From: Chytriomyces cf. hyalinus JEL632
Lineage: Eukaryota > Chytridiomycota > Chytridiomycetes > Chytridiales > Chytriomycetaceae
Reading direction: 5' to 3'
DNA: 64,000 bases
NCBI GenBank assembly: GCA_025435555.1
Contig: JAIWWG010000044.1
Span: 62,001 to 126,000 of the forward strand
Position numbers and translations under genes: made by a program. Within the stretch, counting starts at the first letter, position 1. Each line of letters opens with the position of its first letter. Below are positions 46,063 to 58,029 of this stretch, piece by piece. A model generated the notes under the pieces. The model did no database searches. It was not told the origin of the DNA and saw only the letters and a list, made by a program, of their open reading frames with translations.

Positions 46063-48197
46063 TTAAAGTCTCGCGTTTTTAGGGTAAAACTTCATTGCCT
46101 GCCGAACTCCAAGGTCAAGCATAATCTCTTCAGAACCTCCAAGAATTGCTCCAAACTTGTGCACGCGGTTAAAGTTTTCAATAATGCGGCCCTACAAAAG
46201 AGAAAAGGGCGAGAAATTAGTTAAAACAACGACGCGCTTGGGAGCCCCATGAGTAGTTCTCACCATTCCAGTACGCGTAATCGCACGTCCTCCAAAGATT
46301 TGAACAGAATTGTCAGCTACGAGGTGCACCATTCTCGTGCAGCGGTACTATCAAAACAAAAAAATAAAGTTAATTGGCATCAGCCGAGAAAAACAGACAT
46401 ATAACCATGCCCAACTCACCTTCAACAAAGCAATCTGACCCGCAAGCTTCTTGTTTTGCTCGGCGTACGACATTTTGGTCATTTGATACGTGGTCATGTC
46501 TGTCCAACTCTGCGCAGACTCAAGCTCGGCAATCTTGGAAAAACGCATGAGACATTTTCAGACTCAACGCATTCAAATAACTCTATCAAACCATCTCTCC
46601 AAGCTTGTATCGAATGACGGGCTGTTCGATAAGCGCCTTTCCAAAAACTTTACGTTGTGTCGCCCATTTGAAGCATTCCTCAATCACTTGACGCTGCGTT
46701 GGGGAAAGAGATTTAGAAAATGCGCTCGGAGGAAGTTGGAGGCATGTTTGAAGAGCAAAACTCACAGCAGCAGAACAAGCAGCAGCGCACATGATCCATC
46801 TCTCACTACACACACACAAAACAGTGGCACATCAGCTACAAAAAACTCTATAAATACAAAACAAAAGAGCCACTTCACTGGTTAAAGTTGGACATGACAA
46901 CTTCGAATCCCCGTCCCTCCTTTCCAATCACATTTTCAACTGGAACTTTGACATTTTCAAAAGTAACGTAGGCAGTGCCTGCGGAGGTGGATCCGGAAGT
47001 TTTGATTGTTTCAGTGGAAACGCCTTGTCCGCGCTCAATCAGCAACACGGTCATATCGTAGCGTCCATCGCCAGTCTTGACAGCCGTTGTAAAGTAGTCG
47101 CAAAATGTTCCATTAGTGATCCACTTTTTCACACCGTTGACAATGTAGAACTTTCCACATGGCGTTCTGGGGGATATCCGTCAACACAAACGCGAGACAA
47201 TAAAAAAAAAAAAAAGAAAGGCAACTCAACTTGACAGCCTGTGTCGTCAGTCCAGCAACGTCGCTTCCAGCAGTAGGCTCGGTAATTGCCAAACAAACCA
47301 ACTTTCTCCCACTCAGAATCTCTGGAACAACCTTTTGCTGCATCCAGGCGGGACCAAACGCCATAATCGGCGGTAACCCAATCACCATCCCGCTTCCAAG
47401 TCCTTCACCATACCCATAGATTCCACAACGCGAAAACTCTTCATGAATGATACTCTCGTGGAAATAGTCGTATTCCTCAGGCTTGATCCCGCCGGGCAGT
47501 TTCAACCCTTTCAAATGTTTACCCGGCGCAATTCGGAGGGCAAGCAAGTTTGCCTCGCCCATCTTGAGAAAGATTTCCTTGTCAGGGACTTTGCCAGAGT
47601 TTCCGTATAGTTCGCAGTCGGGCTGGATGTGCTCGTCGCAGAAAGCGCGGATGGCTTTTTTGAAGGCGAGATGCGATTCGTTGTAGAATGGAGAAGGTCT
47701 TTGAATGGCTGACAGGCTTTCGGCGTATGGGACAGTAGACATGGATCCAAAGGCAGCGGGTTGCAAGAGAGACTGCTGGCCTTCGATGCTTCCGATACAG
47801 AGACGCTTGTACTTGAAGAGGATCTCTTGTCGGTGGAATGCAAAGAATTGCTCAGTTGCATCCTATTGGCGTGAGTGGGTGTGAGTAGTGAGCAGTTGTG
47901 AGAACTGTTGGCAAATGTAAGTCATTCCAAACCTGTCCAGCGACTTTCCAAAGAACCACGGCGCTTCCTGGGTGATCTTCGGCAAACTCTGCTCAATGGA
48001 TGCAAAGCGTTACTTGCAGTTGTAAGTCGGTGGGTGGGGGACTTCGAACCTGTCAAGTCATAGACATTCCCGTCAATGACAACCCAGAGGTCTTTGGGGC
48101 TGGAGTGTCTGGCCACCACTGCGCAGATCTGAGTAAGTTCGTTTGTTGTTCGTGTCCGAGAAAGGGACTCACCGTCGCGCGAATACGTTTTGGACAT
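46063..48197 (-). CDS. Cytochrome b5-acyl-CoA dehydrogenase fusion
   Basis: The start is MSKTYSRDGESLSRTRTTNELT at 48197. The first ~90 residues form a cytochrome b5 fold with HSSPKDLWVVIDGNVYDLTEFAEDHPGSAVVL and the second heme His in FFAFHR. The rest is an acyl-CoA dehydrogenase: LAITEPTAGSDVAGL, VNGVKKWITNGTFCDYFTTAV, ENVIGKEGRGFEVVMSNFNQER, a Gln-rich helix and the C-terminal QIFGGRAITRTGMGRI...GGSEEIMLDLGVRQ. It oxidises acyl-CoA in peroxisomal or mitochondrial beta-oxidation, and the b5 domain likely takes part in electron transfer. About eight exons; the last join lies within GRIIENF. The fusion occurs in fungi, but each domain was found here by eye. Confidence 0.88.
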
Positions 48198-49794
48198 GTT
48201 TTTTATTTTGGACTTGTTTCTAGATCTCAGCTTGTTCCAATCTTGCTTAGTTATTTATGTGTCCAGCCACCTCAATTTCAGTTACATATGTAATCACGAC
48301 CCACACATCAAACACATGACTTGCATCGCATTCAGAGTTCACAGTTCACGAGAAGCTGCCGCTAAAAAAAGGAATTGCACCAAAAACACCCGTCTTAGTC
48401 AGGCTTCGATCACGTCTTGAAGAAGCTGATTTGTTTCCCCCCACATTTTGAATAAAGCTCCAGTCCGTTACGATTTTGATGGCAGAAATATTTTGTTGAT
48501 GATCGTGAAATACGCGCTTTGAGATTTTGATACAATCAGATGCACTTTCGTTTTATTGTTAAAAGGGTGCTCCCAGCTGCGCACATCCTAATGCAGCCTT
48601 GTGCGTATTCAGAATCCAGTTTCCACACATTTTCGGACGGGGCATCTCCATTCTCGCGATCTGTCAGCACCTCGCCACGCGTCTTCCGCTTTTTTTTTCC
48701 TTGTCACTTCCATTTCATTTAAATACTGCTACTCTTTTCATCCTGAGCAGCGTGTTTCAAAAGCATGCCTTCAAAGGAAAAGGTTGAATGCGGCGCCACA
48801 GCATGCTCTAATCATATTTAAAATAAGTCATGCAATCAATATAAATAGTTCTTTGTGGAAAGATATATCAACAACCGCGCCATTTATGAAAAGAAAAGTG
48901 GAATGGTTACTTTCGGGAGGAGGCGTGATCAAGCATACACATTATTGACAGATAAAGCTGCGAATCGATCATCTGTATATTGCTATCGCGGTTGTTGTGG
49001 CGGTTCAAAATTAAACTGACACGCATCTCTCAGGGCGCAGTTTTCCTGGAAGCTGAAGGAGCAGCTGTACCGCCGACAGCTGCAAGAGAAGTGCTTTGAC
49101 ATGGAGATGCCGATCGTTTTTGTTGTGCTTCGAGCAAAATTTGAAATTGATTTCAGCAAACACAGTGACCAATGCTTCAGTACAGGATCTGTGAATGCAA
49201 GTGGGAAACAAATGCGTACAAACAACCTTCCACTGACTTTCGTCATCATCGAAAACTCCTCAGCAGCCAAGAGTCGAGCAGCAATGGACCGGCACACTCT
49301 ATAACACCCAATCAATACAAACAAGCAACGCAACGGTCGCAACTTGACACCTGGGTCTAAATGGGGTGAGCATAGCTCAATTGCAAGTAACTTTCCGATG
49401 GGACTTAACTGCAACTTGTCAGGCTGGCGGTACTTACGGCTTGCGACCTTCGCATTCCGGCACTGGTTATCGAAACAGCAAGCTTCCATCCACAAAAAAA
49501 GCAAGGTAATGCATTTTGAAGGCCCACATCACTGTTTCTCATTGCTTCAAGATTGACATTGCGCGCATGTCAGGTGCTCGACGAAATGACGGCTGATTTA
49601 AACCGCGTGCACCACGCGATCAACTCAAGACACCTCATTCATCACGCATGCAGAGTCGCAAGTGCTCGAATAAGTAGGATGCGGGCATTTCAAAAGGCTC
49701 AATGCACTGTTTCTCCTCAATTCTAGACTTGGCGTTGTGTGCATGTCGCGTGTTTGGCGCAACAACAGCTGCATCCGCAATCCGCACCGTGCAA
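48198..49794. other. Intergenic region with one long uncertain ORF
   Basis: A 173-codon minus-strand frame (48983-49504) ends in a Cys-rich stretch (SCSCRRYSCSFSFQENCALRDACQ). The Cys spacing does not fit the usual twin CX9C. Its start and splice pattern are unclear. No other supported gene was seen. Confidence 0.35.
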
Positions 49795-52230
49795 TCAACT
49801 CACAGTAAGAATATTAAAGGAATATAAGTACTTGAGCATCAATGTGAGTTTATATTTTTGCGCGCTCTTTCGATCCATCCTGACAACACATTCAAGCAAG
49901 ATACACGTACGCTGCAGATTCACCACTTTACCTCTCCAGATACTCGCGATCAATCAGTGACTCAATGCGTTTCTTCAGATCCGGCGCCTGTGTTTTATGC
50001 AAGGGTATCAGTAAGCATGCATCAAAATTACCCCGAAGCAACTCAGAAACCTTGATTGGAAACTTCAGCTGCTCAAACAACTCCGCAATTAAGAGCGCGT
50101 GCGGAAGCTTTTTACGCTCCTTCTTCGTGATCCGCACAATTGCTGCGTCCACCTGATATTGTCGATCCGCAAACACTTTTTCAGTTGTTTCCTTGTTTTC
50201 TTCCACAGTCTCTTTCATTTGAATGCTGTTGATTTTTATCCTGAATAGCGGGTTTTCAAACGCGTGGTTGAATAGGAACGTGTCCGTGGAGTGCACGTCG
50301 CGTCCTTTCGGTTCTTTTGTTAGAACTCGGAGTTTGCCGCATGCGAGTGATTGTAATGTGCGTTCGAGCTCTTTGGGCTCCATGTTGGTCGCGGCAAGAA
50401 TTTCGGCATACGATAGGACCGGCTTGTCGTTGAAGAGAAGCAATACTGCGCTTTGAAATAGCGAGACCGATAGTTCCTTTGTAGCCTTCATGCGCGAAGT
50501 TGTTTTTTGATACAGCATTCAGGAACAGGCGTCACTGCGCTAAACGAATGAAAGGATCACTCGCCTTTTTGAAGCTTGCCTTCAATACACAATGCCCCAG
50601 CTGATTCTGCCAAGTAATTCTACGTCCACTGTGTTTGCTCATGTAAAAGTCTTTGTAGACCGTTTGCAGACGCTCGAGCTACGTTGTCGCAGGAAATAAG
50701 TTGGATGCCTCCAAATATATTGGTGGATTGTGCAGCTAAGCTCAGCAGGAATCGTCAGTGGTGCAGGTGGATACGTGGGCCACATCCCTGCCGTCAAGAA
50801 ATTAACGTAAACTTCAACTGAACCAAGTTGCGTCATGAGCCGAGGAGACTGTGAATTATTATAATAGTCAGTTATCGCAGATAACGGTGTATCGACTCAC
50901 TTCTCTGAAACTGGTGACAAAGTCTTTCGATGTCTCGATATCTTTGAATATGTTTTCAAGTTTTGAAGTGAATGCAGCGCCGCATTCGACCTTGAGGTTC
51001 GACAGCATGCTCTTTTCAGAGTCCACGCTCGAACTTTCCCCAACAACAGTCTCTTTGCCAAATCCTTCTTGTAAAATGCTCCAAGGGCTTCCTTCCCTGT
51101 AAATGGTCGAAAATGAAGGTCAGAGCAATTTAACTTACTTCGCGTTAACCACATCGTTTAAGCCCCACCTTGAATAAATCGAAACAGTACAAGCCATTGA
51201 TCCAACAATTCCTCCGTCTCCGTTTCCGTGATTCCCTTCCCTGTTTTCATGAGTGAATCGACATGTTTGGCAATCAATTCAGAAGGCTTGTTGTGTCTCT
51301 TGTTGATGAACTTTTCAAAGGATTCGCGGATGACTTGCATAAATTCTTTTGAACTGGCAAACGCGGTGTTTGTCAGGTTCTCCATGCGCTTCTTGAAAGC
51401 AATTACGCCCAGAATCAATCGCGGTTCACATCGTTTACGATCGAAAGACCGACTTTCTGTTGTGCGAGATAAGCATTAAACTAGAAAGTCAATGATCCAA
51501 ATTCGTTACCGCAATGTAATCGCCAAAGTATTTGCAGATATTCACGAGCCCGTTGAAAATAGGGTACACATGCGTGCACGATCTTCCACCTGATCATTTT
51601 GGATCAAGTCATCAAATCCTGATCTCGAAAATCAACGTAAAAGCCTTTGAGGAGAAGCATCATTCGATGGTGAAAATAACTGCGAAAACGCACCCTTTCT
51701 CATCAGAGATTTAATGTGGTTTCGATCAAAATTCGCTCGACAATCGCAACCAAGCTCTTTCGCGATGCGAGTCTCAGATACCCCGTCATTCCACACCACA
51801 TTTTCTCTTCGTCAATTCGCTTTTCAGAGTGCGCTGAATAAGATCCAGCTGCAACTGCCTTCGCCCATATCCATCGAGCACCTTCAGACACATAGAAGGA
51901 CTTCGTAACTCCGAGAAATCGGGCCGTAAAAGCGGTCAAGTATATGCCGAGCTCCAAAAACATGGAAATCCGGGATTTCAAAAGGTGGGTTGGGGTTTGC
52001 TGTCAGGCTCTGTGGAGTACGCACATGTGAATATTGTGGATTGAAAACACGATGAGATCATACCGCTTGCATTCGATGACTGATAGTAGAGCATCGACAA
52101 CGCGCGTTTTGAAGGAATTGGGGGTTGAGATGGGTCCAACAAAAAATCGGAATTGTTTGAAAACGTCAGAAATCAGAAATCTGAACAAACGACCAAGTTG
52201 AAGAACCAAAGATGGCGCAAGTGATTGCAT
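49795..52230 (-). CDS. Cullin-4-like ubiquitin ligase scaffold, N-terminus short
   Basis: The C-terminal half is clearly cullin: [85 protein letters not shown] (neddylation region) and [19 protein letters not shown], followed by a last exon. The wording of these motifs is closest to CUL4. The N-terminus begins at [17 protein letters not shown], which corresponds to about residue 210 of animal CUL4. The first helical repeats, which bind the adaptor DDB1, are not present. The ATG at 52230 overlaps the start of CFAP100 by 19 bp. It scaffolds a RING E3 ligase. Confidence 0.78.
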
Positions 52231-54755
52231 CTCAGACGCCGCTCAATCTAATGGGACATGTAAGTTTGCTGTTTCGGAAAGAACGCGTCTTTCTTTCCCC
52301 AGTCTTGCTGATCTTCAGTCCCACCCTCCTCCCACACAATTCAGAAAAAACAAGGAAAGTCTGCGTTGATCCCGAAAATGATTGGTACGACTCTATTAGC
52401 GAACCTGTACTTGCCGAAATGAAAGCTGACAGCTACTCAAACAATACCCACATCCACATCAGCCACCCCGCGAAGCAAGATCCTCAAACTTCCCGAAATC
52501 ACAAACGAAGGAGCCGTAGCATCTCCTCAATCGAGCTTCCTGCGCAGAACAAAATCGCAAAACCACGTCAACCCGTTCCATTTACCCACAGATGCGGAAG
52601 TATTTGAAATGCGTGAAGAGGAGCGGTTGTTGAAGATGGAGGTTTTTGCTATTTTTGTTTGGAAATAACCCCCTGTGCCAGTCGCTCATTTTCTTATAAT
52701 CTGTTTCGAGAAAACGCAGGCCAAAGAAAAACTCAAAACTCTCAGCATTTACGAAAAGAACGTGACGACGCGCAAAAACTTTAAAGATCTCCTTGCGGAA
52801 GAAGACGATGACATCAATTTCTACGACGCGTTGAGAAAGCGGGACGCAGACAAGATTCTAATCAACCGACAGACGAGAGGTGAATAAATGTCTGTGAATT
52901 GGAGATAACGTCTCGTAACAAAACGAAACGATGCACAGCCGACAAGTACTTTGGCAAAGAAAACTTGCACGATTTTATCGCCAAAAAGCGGGAAATGTTT
53001 CTTGTTCAGTATGCGCTGGGAGTGAAGCGGCAGGAAATGAGAAAGCTTGAAGAGATTGCGCAGGTTTTGTTTTTTGAACTCTATTTTTGTTTTTGTCCAC
53101 ATTCTAATTCACACTCTATTTCACGCTCTATTTGTAAAGGCCGAGGAGCAGAAACTTCTCGACGATGAGAAAGCGCTCGAAGAAGACGCTGCAAAATTTG
53201 ACGCGTTTCTGAAGGAAAACGATAAAAACTCGGTCGAAGCAATTAAAAAGTATATAAAACAAGACACGATGCTCTTGAAGAAGAACAGCAAAACTAAACT
53301 CGCTCCACCAACCAATAAACCTAGAGCCGAACTCGAAACAAAAGCAAAACTCGAAAAAATCCAAGACATTAAAAAACTCAACATGCAAATCATGACGATC
53401 CGTTCAGACATGTCCAAGAACGAGGATCAGTTGAAAGATCTGCAAAAGTATCGACAGTTTCTGGACAAGCTCACGCCGCGCGAGTTTTTTGAAGATAATT
53501 TGAAGGGGAGCAAAAAGTCGGTTAGTTGCTTTTGTTTGATTACTTTTCTGAAAGAATGGCATCCTAAATTGTGTGGGGTTGGCTTTTTAGAAGTTTTTGG
53601 AAAATGCGAGGACACGTGCAGACGATGGTTCCGCAGGGGGCAGAAAATCAGCTCAGACATACCGCACATCTCTCAACTCCAAAAAACCGGGCAAATCCGC
53701 CAAAATCCGCGAAACAGGTGGAACAGCGTCCACAGAAGCGCTGTCAGAAATGCCAGGCAGTGGCGGCGAGAACGACGACGACCCGTCTTCCTCTCATCGA
53801 AACGCGGGAGGAGCAACGGCCGCCGAAGAAGAGTTTGACTTTGATGACGACTACTGGAACGATGAAGACGAAGCGCTTTTGTATTTCAAAACACCGCAAC
53901 AGTTGCTCGACATTTTCGCAGAGCTGGAAGAAAACAATCTTGCGTTGATTCAAAACTGTCAAGAAACGGAAGAAACGCTCGAAGAACTGAAACAAAAAAT
54001 TGTCGAGACGGAAGCACGAATGGAAAAGGAGACTCAGAGTCTCACACAGCAGATTGATTTTTTAAACGCGGCAATTGACAGAGAAGAAGAAAAGGCACAT
54101 ATGCTCGAAGAACGCGCCAAAATGTTTAGTTCAGGACTGGTGGGCGCAGAGAGCCAGGAGAAACTGCTGGATGATTTGAATCATAAAGTGAAGGAGGTGT
54201 ATCGGAGGTGTATTGGCGACAGCGATGCCAACTTGAGCACACTTCAAATGCTCACCAATATTGAGAATAAGCTGGAGCAGCTGTTTGAGACTATCGAGAG
54301 TATGCCCAGGGATAAAGTGGAGCAAGCTGAAAAGGTAGCTTACATTGTTTGCATGACTTCTACCATCCTCAAGAACTGTACTGACTGACATTTGCTCAAG
54401 ACAAAAGACAAGGAGCGCCGTCGAAGATTGAGAGAGGAAAAGATGGAGACACAGCGACTTCTTCAAGAAGAACGCGTCCAACGAGCCTTGGAACGGGCCA
54501 AAGCACCAGTCAAAAAGAAGGTGAAGTCCTTGACCGCGATGTCAGTTGTTTGCTGATTTTGCTAATTACGTAACTATTATTCAGGTCGGAAAACCAGTCG
54601 CTTTTCGGTCTGCGCCGCCTCAGAAAAAGAAAAAGAAGGAAGAGTTTACCAAAAAGGTAGGCCGTTATTTTATGTACGCACATTTGTCAGAGTACTCATT
54701 GTTTCCAACGCAGAAGGAGGAGGAGGATCTGGAGTACTACTTTTCCTTCAACTGA
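52212..54755 (+). CDS. CFAP100: CFAP100 (CCDC37/MIA1), axonemal inner-arm modifier
   Basis: At least seven exons. The signature sits in the middle: REMFLVQYALGVKRQEMRKLEEIAQAEEQKLLDDEKALEEDAAKFDAFLKENDKNSVEAIKK and MTIRSDMSKNEDQLKDLQKYRQFLDKLTPREFF. An acidic and coiled-coil C-terminal part follows, including EALLYFKTPQQLLDIFAELEENNLALIQNCQETEE. In Chlamydomonas the protein (MIA1) sits on the doublet and controls inner dynein arms; its presence fits a flagellated zoospore. A basic tail ends in DLEYYFSFN. The first exons (52212-52600) could not be joined cleanly, though FHLPTDAEVFEMREEERLLKME is in the right frame. Confidence 0.85.
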
Positions 54756-54859
54756 AAGTGCGCAATACCAAATGTCTGCTGCGCAGCCTTCTCTTTATAC
54801 TTTATTATAGACCGTTAAAAAAAGGCGTCTGAAGTAAAACATCGATATTCACACAGTGA

Positions 54860-55732
54860 TTAAGCAGAGGCAGCTGGTTTCAGTGCAAGCAATTGCGGCC
54901 AGTATACTTCGTGATTGTATTCAAAGTTAAACGTGCCGCCGTACTTGACAGGAAGCTGACTCGGATCAACAACGTCCAAGATATTAATCCAGCCGCCAGT
55001 ACCAGCGTTTGCGGATGCCTTGACGCCCTTATCCGGATCGTAAAAATTGATTTTGGCTTTGGTAACAGGATCCAAGAAGGGCCACAACATCGTCAACAGC
55101 ACCGACAGGTACCAAGAAGGTTTCACCATGATCCCAAGCGCCAGAGTCTCTGGGTAATGTGCAGAGAAAATGTTGAGATAGTTGAGCGAGACTGAAAGGG
55201 GTGTAGCATTGGCGCGAGCAACATCTTTATAGTCAATCACTAGAGCGATTCGTTCCGAGTTTTCGGGCATGGCTGCAATCGCTCGTTCAAGCATGAATAC
55301 GGAGAATGCAATCTGGCGTGGATGCGTTGTGTCTGCGGCGCGGGGGCGGGATGGGACGAGGAATAGGAGCGGGTGGCCGTGTTTGTCGAAGCCAGAGAGG
55401 AATGAGCGGCCGGAGCGGGCTTCGGGTTCGATGTCGGCACTGTTGATTTGGTCAGGTTTGTATTCGTGCCGCCATTGGAGTGTGGCTTTGAGTCTGTCGG
55501 CGGCACTGCGGATGTTGCGCCAGGATGTGGCTGTGAGGTAGCGGCGGCAGCATGATGGTGTTGCCCATGCAAGTAGTCGTTTGTGTGAGTCGCTGTCAGT
55601 GATGTTGAGTTCTTCGAGAAGGGTCAGCACGAGGGCGTGCAGCTCTTGCACGAGGTTCTCTTGTTCAGGGGTGAGCTTTGGACGAGGTGGGACCGGTGCC
55701 GGTGGTGTGAAGATGGGATTGAGAGATGCCAT
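54860..55732 (-). CDS. CRAL-TRIO/Sec14-like lipid-binding protein 1
   Basis: A single exon of 290 codons. An N-terminal helical CRAL-TRIO-N part (LTPEQENLVQELHALVLTLLEELNITDSDSHKRLLAWATPSCCRRYLTATSWRNIRSAADRLKATLQWR) is followed by the lipid-binding fold (GHPLLFLVPSRPRAAD, LVIDYKDVARANATPLSVSLNYLNIFSAHYPETLALGIMVKPSWY, FLDPVTKAKINFYDP). The end is LPVKYGGTFNFEYNHEVYWP. Such proteins transfer or sense phospholipids or other hydrophobic ligands. This copy is closest to the one ending at 59235. It belongs to a tandem set of four. Confidence 0.9.
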   Translation of the reverse strand: MASLNPIFTPPAPVPPRPKLTPEQENLVQELHALVLTLLEELNITDSDSHKRLLAWATPSCCRRYLTATSWRNIRSAADRLKATLQWRHEYKPDQINSADIEPEARSGRSFLSGFDKHGHPLLFLVPSRPRAADTTHPRQIAFSVFMLERAIAAMPENSERIALVIDYKDVARANATPLSVSLNYLNIFSAHYPETLALGIMVKPSWYLSVLLTMLWPFLDPVTKAKINFYDPDKGVKASANAGTGGWINILDVVDPSQLPVKYGGTFNFEYNHEVYWPQLLALKPAASA

Positions 55733-55819
55733 GACTTTTAGGGTTCAAGAGATGCCAAATAGGATTTCTTTTTATTGACAAGCTGACAGTAATATATCGT
55801 ATCATTGGCCTTCTCCAAA

Positions 55820-56464
55820 TCACAAAAGCAACGCAACAGCGCCAAGGACAAAGGAGGCCGCGGCAACGATGTCTGCGGAGGACTTGATGCTGGTTGGTGC
55901 CGCGAGGCTCGTAGCAGAGACAGTCTTCTGCGCAGCGGCAGAGGTGGCGGATTTAGTGCCAGTGGCGGTGCTCGTTTTTGGCACAACAGATGCAGAAGAG
56001 ACGGATGATCCAGACGCGTCAGTGGCAGGGCCAGAGGTGGGGTCAACTGGTGCGGCAGAGTCGTTGGCAACGGTAGTAGTGGCAGCAGCATCATCGGTGG
56101 GTGCAGCGTCGCTGGCAGAAGACACCGCCGCTGAAGAAGAAGCCTTGGTTCCAGAAACAGTTTGGCACAAGTTTGGCAGAACGGAGATCAAGCTGTCCCA
56201 GTCAGGCTTCGCCGATGCAGGGCAGGCCTTGGCCACACAAGCACTGAATGTTGGTACGTATGCGGCACAGAATGCGGTTGCGCTGGCAACGGTGGCAGGG
56301 AGGGTTGATCCTGGCACGGATGTGAAGCAGGATGTACCGCATGCTGGCTTGTTTGGCACGATGTTGGAGAAGTACTGGGCCACGCCGGCGGGAGTGCTGG
56401 GCAGGGATGGGATGACTTGGGCGGAGGCCGCGAGTGCGAATGCAAGGATGGACAAGGACTGCAT
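55820..56464 (-). CDS. CFEM-like secreted or GPI-anchored protein
   Basis: The start MQSLSILAFALAASAQVIPS is a clear signal peptide. The mature part has a Cys-patterned domain (CGTSCFTSV, FCAAYVPTFSACVAKACP, LCQTV) with about six Cys, fewer than the eight usual in CFEM. A long Ser/Ala/Thr-rich stretch follows, then a hydrophobic C-terminus (ADIVAAASFVLGAVALLL) that suits a GPI signal. CFEM proteins of fungi bind heme or sit in the wall. The six-Cys count makes this a CFEM-like rather than a canonical member. It lies between CRAL-TRIO genes 1 and 2. Confidence 0.78.
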   Translation of the reverse strand: MQSLSILAFALAASAQVIPSLPSTPAGVAQYFSNIVPNKPACGTSCFTSVPGSTLPATVASATAFCAAYVPTFSACVAKACPASAKPDWDSLISVLPNLCQTVSGTKASSSAAVSSASDAAPTDDAAATTTVANDSAAPVDPTSGPATDASGSSVSSASVVPKTSTATGTKSATSAAAQKTVSATSLAAPTSIKSSADIVAAASFVLGAVALLL

Positions 56465-56892
56465 GTGTGTATGTGTGTGTGTTTATGGAATGGTTTTTGT
56501 GTTTAGTTCTTGAATATATTTTATATTCAGGGTTGGCAGAAACCCTAAATTGATTGGGCGGTGTCTTCTTCTTCTTCTTCCTCTTCTCCACCTTCTTCCC
56601 GACTCGCTCCGTCTCTCTCGGTCTCACTCGGTGCTCATTCCCGTTGACAGCAAACTGCCCCAACCCAACCAACCACTGATCGCAGCACAGACGCTTAACG
56701 CGGTTCCAAGTTGCCGTGAATAAGTGAAGGACGATGGTGACTCGCAAGCAAAAAATGTTCGAATCTCGTAGCAATCACTTGTCACGAAACGGCAACACAG
56801 TTTCCCATAAATGATCAGCGTATATTTGGATTCTTAAATAGTTTGGAAGGACATAGAGCAACGAAGCAACGAAAGCAATCAAGATGGCCCCA

Positions 56893-57916
56893 TCACACCT
56901 TCTTGATCAGGTCCCAGAACACTTTGTGGTCATACTGAAAGTCGTGCGTGCCGCCGTACTGCGCTGGCAGCTGCGAAGGATCCACATACTGGAAGATATT
57001 CGTCCATCCACCCGTCCCAGGCTCCACATTCACATCCGAGCTGTTCGTCGATGAACTTGAAGTCCCAGCATTCAAATGATCATGGGGCCCCACATTTGCG
57101 AAATGCACTTTTGCGCGCGTGACGGGATCCATGAACGGAGAAATAATTCTAAACAGACCAAAAATGAACCAGGAAGGGTTCAGCATCACGGCCGTGTCCA
57201 GGCGCTGTGGGTAATGGGCCTCGGCGATGCCAATGAACTTGGACACGAATGAGACTGGTGGAGCGTTGAAGACTCCCAGGCCGCCATTGTCGATAAGGAA
57301 GGTCATGCGCTCGACGCCGGGCGGCATCACACGGATGCATTTCTCGAGCAGGAATATGCAGTAGCGCAGGTATCGATCAAAAGTCTTTGTCTTGTCCAGG
57401 CGGTGGATGCTGTACAGGAGTGGTTGGCCCTACACGCGCAATCAGAGCACATGAAGCGTTGAGTTTTCTGTTTCAAGTTTGGCGTTTCAAGTACCTTTCT
57501 GTCGAATCCGGATATGAACGACTTTCCAGACACGCCCTCAGGTTCGACCTCGTCAGCTGTGATCTTGTCTGGTTTGAAATCCTTCCTCCTGCAAGACCAA
57601 TTTCAAATCACCACTTGCTGTCAGATGAAGAAGAAAAGTCCGGGTTCACGTACCATTGCAGCGTATCTCTGAGCTTCGTCGCAGCCACATTGAACACCCA
57701 CTTCTGGGACACCAGGTACCTACGCACAGTCGAGATGTCGCACCATGCACTCAGTGTCGCGGTCTCTTCGGCCGTCACGCCGCCTTCCAAGCTCGTCACC
57801 ATCTCGGGCACCATTGCAGCCAGTTTCTTGACCTGCTCCTCCTGCTCCTGCGTGAATGCGACCGGCTCAATGACGGGCTTCGGGCTGCACTCGAGGATGG
57901 GAAGGGATGTCGGCAT
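56893..57916 (-). CDS. CRAL-TRIO/Sec14-like lipid-binding protein 2
   Basis: Three exons. The start is MPTSLPILECSPKPVIEPVAFTQEQEEQVKKLAAMVPEMVTSL; the helical N-domain ends in RRYLVSQKWVFNVAATKLRDTLQW. The lipid-binding fold has FISGFDRK, FLIDNGGLGVFNAPPVSFVSKFIGIAEAHYPQRLDTAVMLNPSWF and FMDPVTRAKVHFA. A Ser/Asn-rich insert (SSSSTNSSDVNV) sits before PGTGGWTNIFQYVDPSQLPAQYGG. It is a paralogue of the neighbouring copies. Its exact ligand is not known. Confidence 0.88.
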
Positions 57917-58029
57917 CTGTCTGTAATTGGGTCCACAAAGATTTCTTTTTTGTCTTTTTAGTGGGCTGGTGTTTCACAAGTTTTTATGGATGTGTTCAAA
58001 TACTTTGTCCTTGTTGCGGGGCTGACATC

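Noticed and set aside
48983-49504. Cys-rich frame as a CX9C mitochondrial protein
   Set aside because: The Cys spacing (x1, x4, x7, x5) does not fit CX9C, and no start or splice support was seen.
56202-56774. 190-codon frame opposite the CFEM-like gene start
   Set aside because: It overlaps the signal-peptide exon in another frame on the same strand; composition is not protein-like.
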